Part shown: positions 7,608-14,257 of the stretch, piece by piece
Layout: the number at the start of each line of letters is the position of its first letter
Position numbering within the stretch: the stretch's first letter is position 1
Assembly: GCA_964407165.1 (NCBI GenBank)
Contig: CAYOUJ010000015.1
Location: 1-47,849 of the forward strand
Reading direction: 5' to 3'
DNA: 47,849 bases
Origin: CAZPKH01 sp964407165
GTDB lineage: Bacteria; Bacteroidota; Bacteroidia; Bacteroidales; Muribaculaceae
Program-made: the position numbers and the translations under genes
The notes under the pieces: model-generated
Seen by the model: the letters and a program-made list of their open reading frames with translations, nothing else
Told to the model about the DNA's origin: nothing
The model's database searches: none

Positions 7608-8720
7608 ATGCATTACTTCATGATAGCCGGAGAGGCCTCCGGCGACATACACGCCGCCGGGCTGATACGGGCCCTCCGCGTGGCCGACCCGGACGCCCGC
7701 GTCACCTTTTTCGGCGGCGACCTGATGGCCGACGCCGCCGGCCATGCCCCCGTGGTGCACTACCGCGAGATGGCATACATGGGCATCAGCGAGGTGCTTC
7801 GCCACCTGCCGCAGGTGCGCCGCAACCTGCAGGTGGCGCGACGCATCATCGAGCAGGAGCGCCCCGACGCGGTAATATTCGTCGACTATCCGTCGTTCAA
7901 CCTCCGGCTGGCTCCCGTGGCTCTACGCGCGCGCGCGCGTACATATTATTATATCCCGCCGAAAATATGGGCGTGGAAGGAGTGGCGCGTGCGCAAGATA
8001 CGCCGTTATCTTGATGATGTGTTCTGTATACTTCCCTTTGAGCCTGCATTTTACGCAAGCTACGGCATGAATGTGAACTATGTCGGCAACCCCACCGCCT
8101 GCGAAATTGCTCACTTCCTTAATGAGCATCCCGATACCGCCACAAATGATAATATTTTAGCATTAATTCCGGGGAGTAGGCGCGGCGAGATACGCAACAA
8201 TCTCCCTGTCATGTTGGAGGTTGCGCGACGCCATCCCGAGCTGCGGGCGGTGGTGAGCATCGCCCCGGGGATAGAGCCGAGTTTCTACGATCAGTTTGGC
8301 GACTTCGAGCGCGCCGCCGACTCCTTCGCCCTCATGCGCCAGGCCCGTGCCGCCTTGGTCACCTCCGGGACGGCCACCCTCGAGTGCGCCCTGCTTGGCA
8401 CGCCCCAGGTGGCCTGCTACCGCTCCAACGGCTCACGGCTTGTCTACAACCTGCGCGGTCTGGTGCTGAAGATACCCTTCGTGACGCTCCCCAACCTGAT
8501 AGCCGCCTGCGAGGTCATCCCCGAGATGCTGCTGTGCCACTGCAACGCCGACGAGGTCGACGCACGCCTGACACCCCTGCTCTCCGACACCCCGGCACGC
8601 CGCGCCCAGACAGACGGCTACGCCGAGATAAAAGAGCGCCTGGGCACCTCCGACCCCTCCACCTCCGCCGCCGTCGTCATCACGGAAAATTTACGCGGCG
8701 TTAGCGTAAAGTCAAATTAA
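7608..8720 (+). CDS. lpxB: Lipid-A-disaccharide synthase
   Basis: A GT19 enzyme that joins UDP-2,3-diacylglucosamine and lipid X to form the lipid A disaccharide at the inner face of the cytoplasmic membrane. The 370-residue length is normal for the family. Landmarks are MIAGEASGDIHAAGLI at the N terminus, YMGISEVLRHLP, VIFVDYPSFNLRLA, YYIPPKIWAWKEWRVRKI, YVGNPTACEI, LALIPGSRRGEI, and the C-terminal ALVTSGTATLECALLGTPQV and VTLPNLIA. A GC/AT alternation at about 7927-7955 (GCGCGCGCGCGT then ATATTATTATAT) encodes RARARTYYYIPPK, which belongs to the enzyme. The gene is monocistronic as far as seen, with an ncRNA promoter starting 5 bp past the stop. Confidence 0.95.
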   Translation: MHYFMIAGEASGDIHAAGLIRALRVADPDARVTFFGGDLMADAAGHAPVVHYREMAYMGISEVLRHLPQVRRNLQVARRIIEQERPDAVIFVDYPSFNLRLAPVALRARARTYYYIPPKIWAWKEWRVRKIRRYLDDVFCILPFEPAFYASYGMNVNYVGNPTACEIAHFLNEHPDTATNDNILALIPGSRRGEIRNNLPVMLEVARRHPELRAVVSIAPGIEPSFYDQFGDFERAADSFALMRQARAALVTSGTATLECALLGTPQVACYRSNGSRLVYNLRGLVLKIPFVTLPNLIAACEVIPEMLLCHCNADEVDARLTPLLSDTPARRAQTDGYAEIKERLGTSDPSTSAAVVITENLRGVSVKSN

Positions 8721-8725
8721 ATTCG

Positions 8726-8733
8726 TAACTTTG
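8726..8733 (+). promoter_or_regulatory. -7 box of the first structured ncRNA
   Basis: TAACTTTG is a full consensus match. The upstream box is weak (TTAG at 8701-8704, spacer 21). The same -7 box precedes the second ncRNA copy. Confidence 0.65.
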
Positions 8734-8739
8734 CAGCGC

Positions 8740-9070
8740 TTTACTCAAGGCACGGGAGCGTGCCCCTGTGAAGCACCTTTGATGCCGCGACAGCGGCCAT
8801 AAAGGATAAAAGACATATTTAAAGGCGTTTATCCAAACGCTATCTTCTTCGCTTGGAACCTGAGAAATTCCCTAATTGGTCAGAAGATAGTGCAGTGGGT
8901 GGCGCCCAGGGTAGATTATATAGACCCCGGCAGTGACGTGGTGACACGTCACAGGTGCCGGTGTGGGCATATAATCTCACGTGGGCTGACCGACTGCTTT
9001 TCCTCGACCAAAGGCAGTCTCAGGGCCTCAAGCGTGGGGAAAAGCAGGATAGAGTTTCCCACGTTCTTTA
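8740..9070 (+). ncRNA. Structured non-coding RNA, copy 1
   Basis: About 330 nt with its own promoter and no reading frame of interest. A homologous copy lies in inverted orientation at 17940-18270. Shared blocks include GTCAGAAGATAGTGCAG (8879-8895) and CACGTGGGCTGACCGACTGC (from 8978). Visible helices in order: GGCACG/CGTGCC; CCTTT..GCCGC/GCGGC..AAAGG; GCGTTT/AAACGC; ATCTTC/GAAGAT; a long helix GATTATAT/ATATAATC enclosing a variable arm (GTGACGTG/CACGTCAC at 8933-8952); CTGCTTTTCC/GGGGAAAAGCAG; and a closing ACGTGGG (8979-8985) with CCCACGT (9058-9064) followed by TCTTTATTTT. Arms vary between copies while pairing is kept. The size, TAnnTTTG promoter and terminator are compatible with the published Bacteroidales-1 RNA class, but I cannot verify that identity. 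Confidence 0.75.
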
Positions 9071-9124
9071 TTTTATACCCACAATGCCGAATCAGGGAAG
9101 CAATAGGCAGGTTTATAGTTCCTT

Positions 9125-9832
9125 ATGGAATATTGTATTCTTGCGGCCGGCGAAGGCTCAAGACTGGCCCGGGAGGGAGTGGCCGAGCCAAAGCCGTTGG
9201 TGAATCTGTGCGGCGAGCCTATGGTCGGGCGCCTGATCGTACAGCTGGCCGAATGTGACGCGGAGGCCATATCGGTGTTGCTCAACCGCGACATGGCCGA
9301 GGCCGCGGCCTATCTCAAACAGCTTGCCAAGCGGTTGCCGGTGCCCCTGCGGGTGCGCACGGTCTCCACACCAAGTTCCCTGCACACGTTCTACGAGCTA
9401 CGCAAGCTCATCACCTCGCACCGCTTTGTGGTGACCACGGTCGACACCGTCTTTCGCACAGAGGATTTCCGCCGGTATGTGCGCGCGTTTGTCTCCCGCG
9501 GGGCTGTGGACGCGTTCATGGCGGTCACCGCGTATGTCGATGACGAGAAGCCGCTGTATGTGGAGGTCGACTCCAACATGCGTGTCACCGGCTTCTCTGA
9601 CACGGCGGCGGCAGAGCCGGTGTTTGTGTCGGGCAGCATTTACGGGCTGACGGCGCCGGTGTTTCGCGTGGCCAAGGAGTGCCTCGACGCGGGCGTCAGC
9701 CGTATGCGCAATTTCCAGCGGGCTCTTGTGGAGACGGGCATGAATGTTGAGGCGTGGGACTTTGGCAAGGTGATGGACGTGGACCACCGCGATGACATCG
9801 CCCTTGCTGAGCAATTCATACAGGGTCGGTAG
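9125..9832 (+). CDS. Nucleotidyltransferase (NTP-transferase fold)
   Basis: A 235-residue GT-A-type nucleotidyltransferase that probably activates a phospho-sugar or phospho-alcohol with NTP. The N-terminal signature is ILAAGEGSRLAREGVAEPKP followed by LVNLCGEPM, the classic NTP-binding loop and lysine. TTVDTVF provides the metal-binding aspartate. Further blocks are VFVSGSIYGLTAPVF and MDVDHRDDIALAE. It is the first gene of a tight five-gene operon (3-bp gaps or overlaps) with an ATP-grasp protein, a CDP-alcohol phosphatidyltransferase, a HAD protein and GtrA. From that context it is a good candidate for a CTP:phospho-alcohol cytidylyltransferase that supplies the CDP-linked donor (inference). 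It begins about 55 nt after the ncRNA terminator. Confidence 0.8.
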   Translation: MEYCILAAGEGSRLAREGVAEPKPLVNLCGEPMVGRLIVQLAECDAEAISVLLNRDMAEAAAYLKQLAKRLPVPLRVRTVSTPSSLHTFYELRKLITSHRFVVTTVDTVFRTEDFRRYVRAFVSRGAVDAFMAVTAYVDDEKPLYVEVDSNMRVTGFSDTAAAEPVFVSGSIYGLTAPVFRVAKECLDAGVSRMRNFQRALVETGMNVEAWDFGKVMDVDHRDDIALAEQFIQGR

Positions 9833-9835
9833 GGT

Positions 9836-10723
9836 ATGGCGCAGTCAGAAAGCATCATCGCGGCCGTGGGCCGTTGCCGGTCATATTCGCCCAACAATGT
9901 GAAGAACGACGCGGCGATACTCGAGGGCGTGTCCGCTATCTTGGAGGCCGGAGTGGGGCCGGTGAGGCGGCTGACCGAGGAGGAGTTTCTTGGCGCGGAC
10001 ATAACGGAGCCGATAGTGGTCAACATGTGCCGCCTGCCGGAGTCGATAGCCAAATTGCAGTCCCTTGAGCGCGAGGGGCGGCTGGTGGTGAACTCCGGTT
10101 TCGGAATAGAGCGGTGCGCACGCGAGCACTTCACGCGGCTGATGCTCGAGCACGGCATCCCGTGTCCCGAGAGCCTGATAGTCGACACTGACTGCCCGCT
10201 GGAGGGGATTTTGGAGGCCAACGGGTTCTCAAACTGCTGGGTGAAACGCGGCGACGGCTACTCGCTGCACAAGGAGGATGTGACATACGTACGTCATGCC
10301 GAGGAAGCGGAGGACATACTCAAGGAGTACCGACTGCGCGGCATACGCCGTGCCGTGATTAACCGTCATCTGGCAGGCGACCTGGTGAAGTTTTACGGCG
10401 TGTGCGGCACCGGTTTCTTCTATTTCTTCTATCCTTACGACCACGGCCACAGTAAGTTTGGGCTGGAGCGCAAGAACGGGGCGAGCCACCGCTACCCCTT
10501 CGACGAGACCTGCCTGCAGCGCGTGTGCGAGAAATTTGCGTCCATCTTGGGCGTCACCGTTTATGGTGGCGACTGCATAGTCACCCCCGAGGGTGAGGTG
10601 AGCATCATCGATTTCAACGACTGGCCGAGTTTCGCGCCGTGCCGAGCGCAGGCCGCCCGGGCTATAGCGCGCGCGGTGGAGGTGCGCGCGGAGGCCCGGC
10701 ATTTAGAAGCACATAACAGATAA
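9836..10723 (+). CDS. ATP-grasp-type ligase
   Basis: A 295-residue protein that reads as an ATP-grasp enzyme: NSGFGIERCAREHFTRLMLE and HGIPCPESL (start of the ATP-grasp domain, with substrate helix), CWVKRGDGYSLHKEDV (ATP-binding lysine strand), VINRHLAGDLVKFYGV, and the C-terminal metal-binding block GGDCIVTPEGEVSIIDFNDW with the Asp-x-Asn pair. It would ligate a carboxylate to an amine or similar nucleophile with ATP, but the substrate is unknown. It lies 3 bp after the nucleotidyltransferase and 3 bp before the CDP-alcohol phosphatidyltransferase. The pairing suggests that a carboxylated head group is modified, or that an aminoacyl/peptidyl group is attached (inference). Confidence 0.75.
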   Translation: MAQSESIIAAVGRCRSYSPNNVKNDAAILEGVSAILEAGVGPVRRLTEEEFLGADITEPIVVNMCRLPESIAKLQSLEREGRLVVNSGFGIERCAREHFTRLMLEHGIPCPESLIVDTDCPLEGILEANGFSNCWVKRGDGYSLHKEDVTYVRHAEEAEDILKEYRLRGIRRAVINRHLAGDLVKFYGVCGTGFFYFFYPYDHGHSKFGLERKNGASHRYPFDETCLQRVCEKFASILGVTVYGGDCIVTPEGEVSIIDFNDWPSFAPCRAQAARAIARAVEVRAEARHLEAHNR

Positions 10724-10726
10724 ACA

Positions 10727-11668
10727 ATGAGCAGCATAGCAATCAACAAGTCGCGTAGCCGGCTGAAGGAGCAATACAAGAGCACGCTCAAGTCGGCCGA
10801 CACTGAGGAGCACATCGACCTGTGGTTTTATCGCCCTGTGGGGTTTGTGGTGGCCAAGGTGTCGGCGCGCCTGGGGATGACACCCAACTTCCTGACGTTC
10901 CTGTCGATATTCTTGGGGGTCGGGGCGGGCGTGGCCTTCTATCCGGGCAACTTCTGGATAAACGTGTGCGGCATAGTGCTGCTGGTGAGCGCCAACATCC
11001 TCGACAGCGCCGACGGCCAGCTGGCGCGCTTCACCGGCCAGTTCTCGCGCCTTGGGCGCATACTCGACGGCATGGCCGGCGACTTGTGGTTCATCACCAT
11101 CTACGTGTCGATATGCCTTCGCGAGGTGGTGACCTCAGGCTTTTTCGAGGCTCATGCGTGGGCGATATGGATGCTGGCGTCCGTTGCCGGGCTGAGCCAC
11201 ATATTGCAGGCGCAGATGGCCGACCGCTACCGTCAGTTTCATCTCTTCCTGCTCTTTGACAAGGGGGTGTCGGAGCTTGAAAACCTCCAGGATCTGGAGC
11301 GTCAGGTGGCCGACAGCGCCGACAAGGGGCTGCTGCAGCGGCTGCTGCTGAAGTTTTACCTCAACTACTCGCGGCAGCAGGCGCGCCTGTCGCCCACCAT
11401 GCAGCGGCTGCTTGGACGGTGGGAGCAGACGTATTCCGGCAAGGTGCCGGAGGAGCTCCGCGCACGCGTGCGCGCCATGAGCCTGCCGCTGATGAAATAC
11501 ACTAACATACTGTCGTTCAACTGGCGCTGCATAGTGCTCGTCGCCTCGCTGCTGATGCGTATGCCGTGGATATATTTCGCGGTGGAAATCAGTGTGTTCA
11601 ACGGTATTTTGATATATATGGTGCGCCGCCATGAAAAGATGTGCAAACAGTTGCTCGATGAAGATTGA
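10727..11668 (+). CDS. CDP-alcohol phosphatidyltransferase family protein
   Basis: A 313-residue membrane enzyme of the CDP-OH_P_transf family, which transfers a phospho-alcohol from CDP onto an acceptor alcohol. The active-site motif is visible: DSADGQLAR (Asp93, Asp96, Gly97, Arg101), then Gly110, Asp114 and an Asp at 119. The canonical motif ends D-xxx-D, while here the last aspartate is one residue later (DGMAGD). Hydrophobic segments lie around 55-90 and 120-160, with more at 255-300. A charged cytosolic stretch (about 175-250) is larger than in PgsA or PssA. Position in the operon suggests it uses the CDP-linked product of the first gene. Confidence 0.85.
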   Translation: MSSIAINKSRSRLKEQYKSTLKSADTEEHIDLWFYRPVGFVVAKVSARLGMTPNFLTFLSIFLGVGAGVAFYPGNFWINVCGIVLLVSANILDSADGQLARFTGQFSRLGRILDGMAGDLWFITIYVSICLREVVTSGFFEAHAWAIWMLASVAGLSHILQAQMADRYRQFHLFLLFDKGVSELENLQDLERQVADSADKGLLQRLLLKFYLNYSRQQARLSPTMQRLLGRWEQTYSGKVPEELRARVRAMSLPLMKYTNILSFNWRCIVLVASLLMRMPWIYFAVEISVFNGILIYMVRRHEKMCKQLLDED

Positions 11669-12374
11669 AAGGATACGAGGCATAATATTCGACTACGGAG
11701 GCACCATCGACTCCCGCGGCAATCACTGGAGCGAGGTGATGCGCGAGGGTTATGAGGCGTGCGGGCTGCATGTCGACAAGGCTATCTTCCGCCAAAGTTA
11801 CGTGACGGTGGAGCGCATGTTAGCGGTTAATCCGCTGATAAAGCCTGAGTTTACGTTCCGCGACGTGATGGGTGTCAAGCTTGCCCGTCAGCTTGCCGAC
11901 CTGGCAGCCGGTGGGCATATCTCGCCGGATCAGTGCCAGAAGCTGTCGGAGCCGATAGCCGACTGGTGCTACTGCTATGCGCGCCGGGCCGTGGCCGAAG
12001 CCGCGCCGGTGCTTCAGATGGCGCATGAGCGCTACCCGACGGCGCTTGTGTCAAACTTCTACGGCAACCTCCACGCCGTGATCGCCGACATGGGCATTGC
12101 CGGGATGTTTGACAAGGTGGTCGAGAGCGCGGTGGTGGGCGTGCGCAAGCCTGACCCCAGGATATTTGCGATGGGGGTGGAGGCTTTGGGACTCAACCCC
12201 GAGGAGGTTGTGGTCGTAGGCGACAGCGTGGGCAAAGACCTTCTGCCCGCCCTCACATTGGGCTGCCGGGCCGTGTGGGTCAAAGGCGCCGAGTGGGAGC
12301 CATCGGACTTCTCCCGCGAAGATGTGCCCGCAATCGGCTCTCTCATAGAACTGCCCAATGCGCTGGATATGTGA
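11658..12374 (+). CDS. HAD-family hydrolase
   Basis: A 238-residue HAD-superfamily protein. Motif I is IIFDYGGTID, where the second catalytic Asp position is Gly, as in several HAD branches. Motif II is TALVSNF, motif III the lysine in VGVRKPDPRIF, and motif IV VVVGDSVGKDLLPA. A helical cap lies at about 20-110. The start at ATG 11658 overlaps the preceding gene by 11 bp, indicating translational coupling. A longer frame from 11631 lies wholly inside the upstream gene and is less likely. In this operon it may dephosphorylate the product of the CDP-alcohol transferase, as PgpB or PIP phosphatases do (inference). Confidence 0.8.
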   Translation: MKIERIRGIIFDYGGTIDSRGNHWSEVMREGYEACGLHVDKAIFRQSYVTVERMLAVNPLIKPEFTFRDVMGVKLARQLADLAAGGHISPDQCQKLSEPIADWCYCYARRAVAEAAPVLQMAHERYPTALVSNFYGNLHAVIADMGIAGMFDKVVESAVVGVRKPDPRIFAMGVEALGLNPEEVVVVGDSVGKDLLPALTLGCRAVWVKGAEWEPSDFSREDVPAIGSLIELPNALDM

Positions 12375-12375
12375 C

Positions 12376-12852
12376 ATGAAGAGCATGCGGAGGATGCATA
12401 CGGTGATACGCCGGCGCGGGGTGAGGCTCTACCTCAAGTCGATGGTGGTTTCCCAGATCTCGGGGCTGACCGACTATGTGGGCAGCTTCGTGGCATTCGC
12501 TTTCCTCCACCTCAGCGCCGCGGTCTCCACCGTCTGCGGCGCCGTCTTGGGTGGCATCGTCAACTGCTGCCTCAACTACCGTTACACCTTCCGCGTACGC
12601 CATGGCTCGAAGTGGGCCATCGCCGTCAAGTTTTTCCTCGTGTGGCTTGGCAGCCTGATACTCAACACGGTAGGCACGGAGTATTTTACCAAGTGGCTCG
12701 TGGGGCAGGAGATGGTGCTCACCGCGCTGTCGCGCGACCTGTGCTTCATCGTGGCACGAGTGAGTGTGTCGCTTGCGGTGTCGATCTTCTGGAACTTCCT
12801 GCTGCAGCGCTACTTCGTCTTCGCCGAGCCCCGCAACGGCCATCGCCAGTAG
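12376..12852 (+). CDS. GtrA-family membrane protein
   Basis: A small (158 residues) four-helix membrane protein of the GtrA/DPMS-like family. Hydrophobic segments run from SQISGLTDYVGSFVAFAF through the C-terminal SLAVSIFWNFLLQRYFVF, with the family signature YRYTFRVRH between helices two and three. GtrA proteins are thought to help move lipid-linked intermediates across the membrane. It is last in the operon, with its ATG one base after the HAD stop codon. This is consistent with export or flipping of the lipid made by the preceding genes (inference). Confidence 0.85.
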   Translation: MKSMRRMHTVIRRRGVRLYLKSMVVSQISGLTDYVGSFVAFAFLHLSAAVSTVCGAVLGGIVNCCLNYRYTFRVRHGSKWAIAVKFFLVWLGSLILNTVGTEYFTKWLVGQEMVLTALSRDLCFIVARVSVSLAVSIFWNFLLQRYFVFAEPRNGHRQ

Positions 12853-12937
12853 CCAATCCCGACCTTCAATCGGTAATCTCGACTTTCGACCGAAAATCGA
12901 CAATTTCGATAGATTGTCGACCCTCTCGAAAAAATTA
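12853..12937. other. Short gap with a TCGAC-type hairpin
   Basis: Repeats of TCGAC/TCGA occur, including an inverted repeat TCGACAAT/ATTGTCGA at about 12897-12920. It could end the preceding operon but lacks a T tract. Confidence 0.4.
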
Positions 12938-12969
12938 TTTGCATAATTCCCCCAAAATAGCTACCTTTG
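12938..12969 (+). promoter_or_regulatory. Promoter of the rpsF-rpsR-rplI operon
   Basis: TTTG (12938-12941), a 20-nt spacer, then TACCTTTG (12962-12969). Both boxes are full consensus matches. The leader to rpsF is about 45 nt. Confidence 0.85.
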
Positions 12970-13018
12970 CACCGCATTTTGCACCAAAGAACTATATTCT
13001 TTTAATTACTAATCTTTT

Positions 13019-13429
13019 ATGAAGTACGAAACCGTTTTCATTTTAACTCCCGTTTTGTCTGATGAACAGATGAAGGAAGCGGTAGCAAAGTTCAGCAAGG
13101 TGCTCACCGACGCCGGTGCCACCATCTGCAACACTGAGGAGTGGGGCCTCCGCAAGCTCGCATACCCCATCGAGAAGAAGTCGACCGGCTTCTACGCTCT
13201 CGTTGAGTTTGAGGGCGACAGCACCCTGCCCCGCAAGCTCGAGACCGCATTCCGCCGCGACGAGCGCGTCATTCGCTTCCTCGTCTTCCGTCAGGACAAG
13301 TACGCCGCCGAGTACGCCGTAAAGCGCCGCTCGCTCCGTGCCGCCAAGGCCGCCGAAGCCGCCGCTGCCCCCGCCGCAGAGGCCCAACCCGAAGTAGAAC
13401 CCGCTAACGAAGAGAAGAAGGAGGACTAA
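13019..13429 (+). CDS. rpsF: 30S ribosomal protein S6
   Basis: Primary 16S-rRNA-binding protein of the small subunit platform, which pairs with S18. The S6 core is clear: YETVFILTPVLSDEQMKEAV, EEWGLRKLAYPIEKKSTGFY, and ERVIRFLVFRQDKYA. At 136 residues it carries a low-complexity Ala/Glu tail (from about 105) that is longer than in E. coli without its glutamate additions and is common in this phylum. It is first in the rpsF-rpsR-rplI operon, here without an ssb gene between rpsF and rpsR. Confidence 0.97.
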   Translation: MKYETVFILTPVLSDEQMKEAVAKFSKVLTDAGATICNTEEWGLRKLAYPIEKKSTGFYALVEFEGDSTLPRKLETAFRRDERVIRFLVFRQDKYAAEYAVKRRSLRAAKAAEAAAAPAAEAQPEVEPANEEKKED

Positions 13430-13432
13430 ACC

Positions 13433-13702
13433 ATGGCACAGTCAAACTCTGAGATACGCTACCTCACTCCCCTGTCGGTGGACGTGAAGAAGAAGAAATA
13501 TTGCCGTTTCAAGCGCAGCGGCATCAAGTATATCGACTATAAGGATCCTGAGTTCCTCAAGAAGTTCCTCAACGAGCAGGGCAAGATACTGCCCCGCCGC
13601 ATCACCGGCACCTCGCTGAAGTTCCAGCGCCGCGTTGCCCAGGCTGTGAAGCGCGCCCGTCACCTGGCCCTGCTTCCCTACGTGACCGACTTGATGAAAT
13701 AA
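13433..13702 (+). CDS. rpsR: 30S ribosomal protein S18
   Basis: 89 residues, the normal length. Basic core KYCRFKRSGIKYIDYKDPEF, then GKILPRRITGTSLKFQRRVA and KRARHLALLPYV. S18 forms the platform complex with S6. It starts 3 bp after rpsF. The KYCRFK block keeps a single cysteine rather than a zinc-ribbon set. Confidence 0.97.
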   Translation: MAQSNSEIRYLTPLSVDVKKKKYCRFKRSGIKYIDYKDPEFLKKFLNEQGKILPRRITGTSLKFQRRVAQAVKRARHLALLPYVTDLMK

Positions 13703-13725
13703 CCCCGCAGAAAATCAGGAAAATT

Positions 13726-14169
13726 ATGAAGATTATACTTAAAGAAGACGTCCGCGGCCTTGGATACAAGGACGACGTCGTAGAAGTAAAGAACGGCTAC
13801 GGCCGCAACTACCTGATACCTTACGGCAAGGCTGTCATCGCCACTCCCTCGGCCCTCAAGCAGCTCGAGGAGACCCAGCGCCAGCGCGCCCACAAGGTCG
13901 AGAAGGCCATCGCCGAGGCACAGGCCGCAGCGGCTGCCCTCGAGGGCGTAAGCCTCACCATCGCTGCCAAGATCAGCGAGGCCGGCACCATCTACGGCGG
14001 CGTTGGTGCCGCACAGGTCGCCGAGGCCCTGGAGAAGGCCGGCCACACCGTCGACCGCAAGATTATCGAGATCGCCCACCCCGTAAAGGAGGCCGGCAGC
14101 TACGTCGCCGTCGCAACCTTCTACAAGGGCGTCACCGCCGAAATACCCTTCGAGGTAGTCGCCGAGTAA
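13726..14169 (+). CDS. rplI: 50S ribosomal protein L9
   Basis: 147 residues. The N-terminal L9 signature MKIILKEDVRGLGYKDDVVE and GYGRNYLIPYGKA is followed by a long central helix (about 40-80) and the C-terminal rRNA-binding domain (GTIYGGVGAAQVAEAL, HPVKEAGSYVA). It closes the ribosomal operon. Just past the stop is a period-7 tract (ACTACGA) at 14170-14205 without an obvious terminator hairpin. Confidence 0.97.
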   Translation: MKIILKEDVRGLGYKDDVVEVKNGYGRNYLIPYGKAVIATPSALKQLEETQRQRAHKVEKAIAEAQAAAAALEGVSLTIAAKISEAGTIYGGVGAAQVAEALEKAGHTVDRKIIEIAHPVKEAGSYVAVATFYKGVTAEIPFEVVAE

Positions 14170-14245
14170 CTACGAACTACGAACTACGAGCTACGAGCTA
14201 CGAGCTTTCCTGTGAAAGTTTGTGGCTCGTAATCTGTTTTTTTGC

Positions 14246-14253
14246 TATATTTG
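14246..14253 (+). promoter_or_regulatory. -7 box directly before the membrane regulator gene
   Basis: TATATTTG matches the consensus and sits only 4 nt before the ATG at 14258. TTTG at 14219-14222 is 23 nt upstream. The transcript is probably leaderless. Confidence 0.6.
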
Positions 14254-14257
14254 CAGC

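Noticed and set aside
8740..9070. tmRNA, RNase P RNA or SRP RNA as identity of the ncRNA
   Set aside because: No tmRNA tag or CCA end, no GAGGAAAGTCC-type RNase P core, no SRP GGAAGCA/GGTG loop. Two paralogous copies would also be unusual for these.
11631..11657. Earlier HAD start at 11631
   Set aside because: It adds nine residues encoded entirely inside the upstream gene. The ATG at 11658 places the first strand normally.
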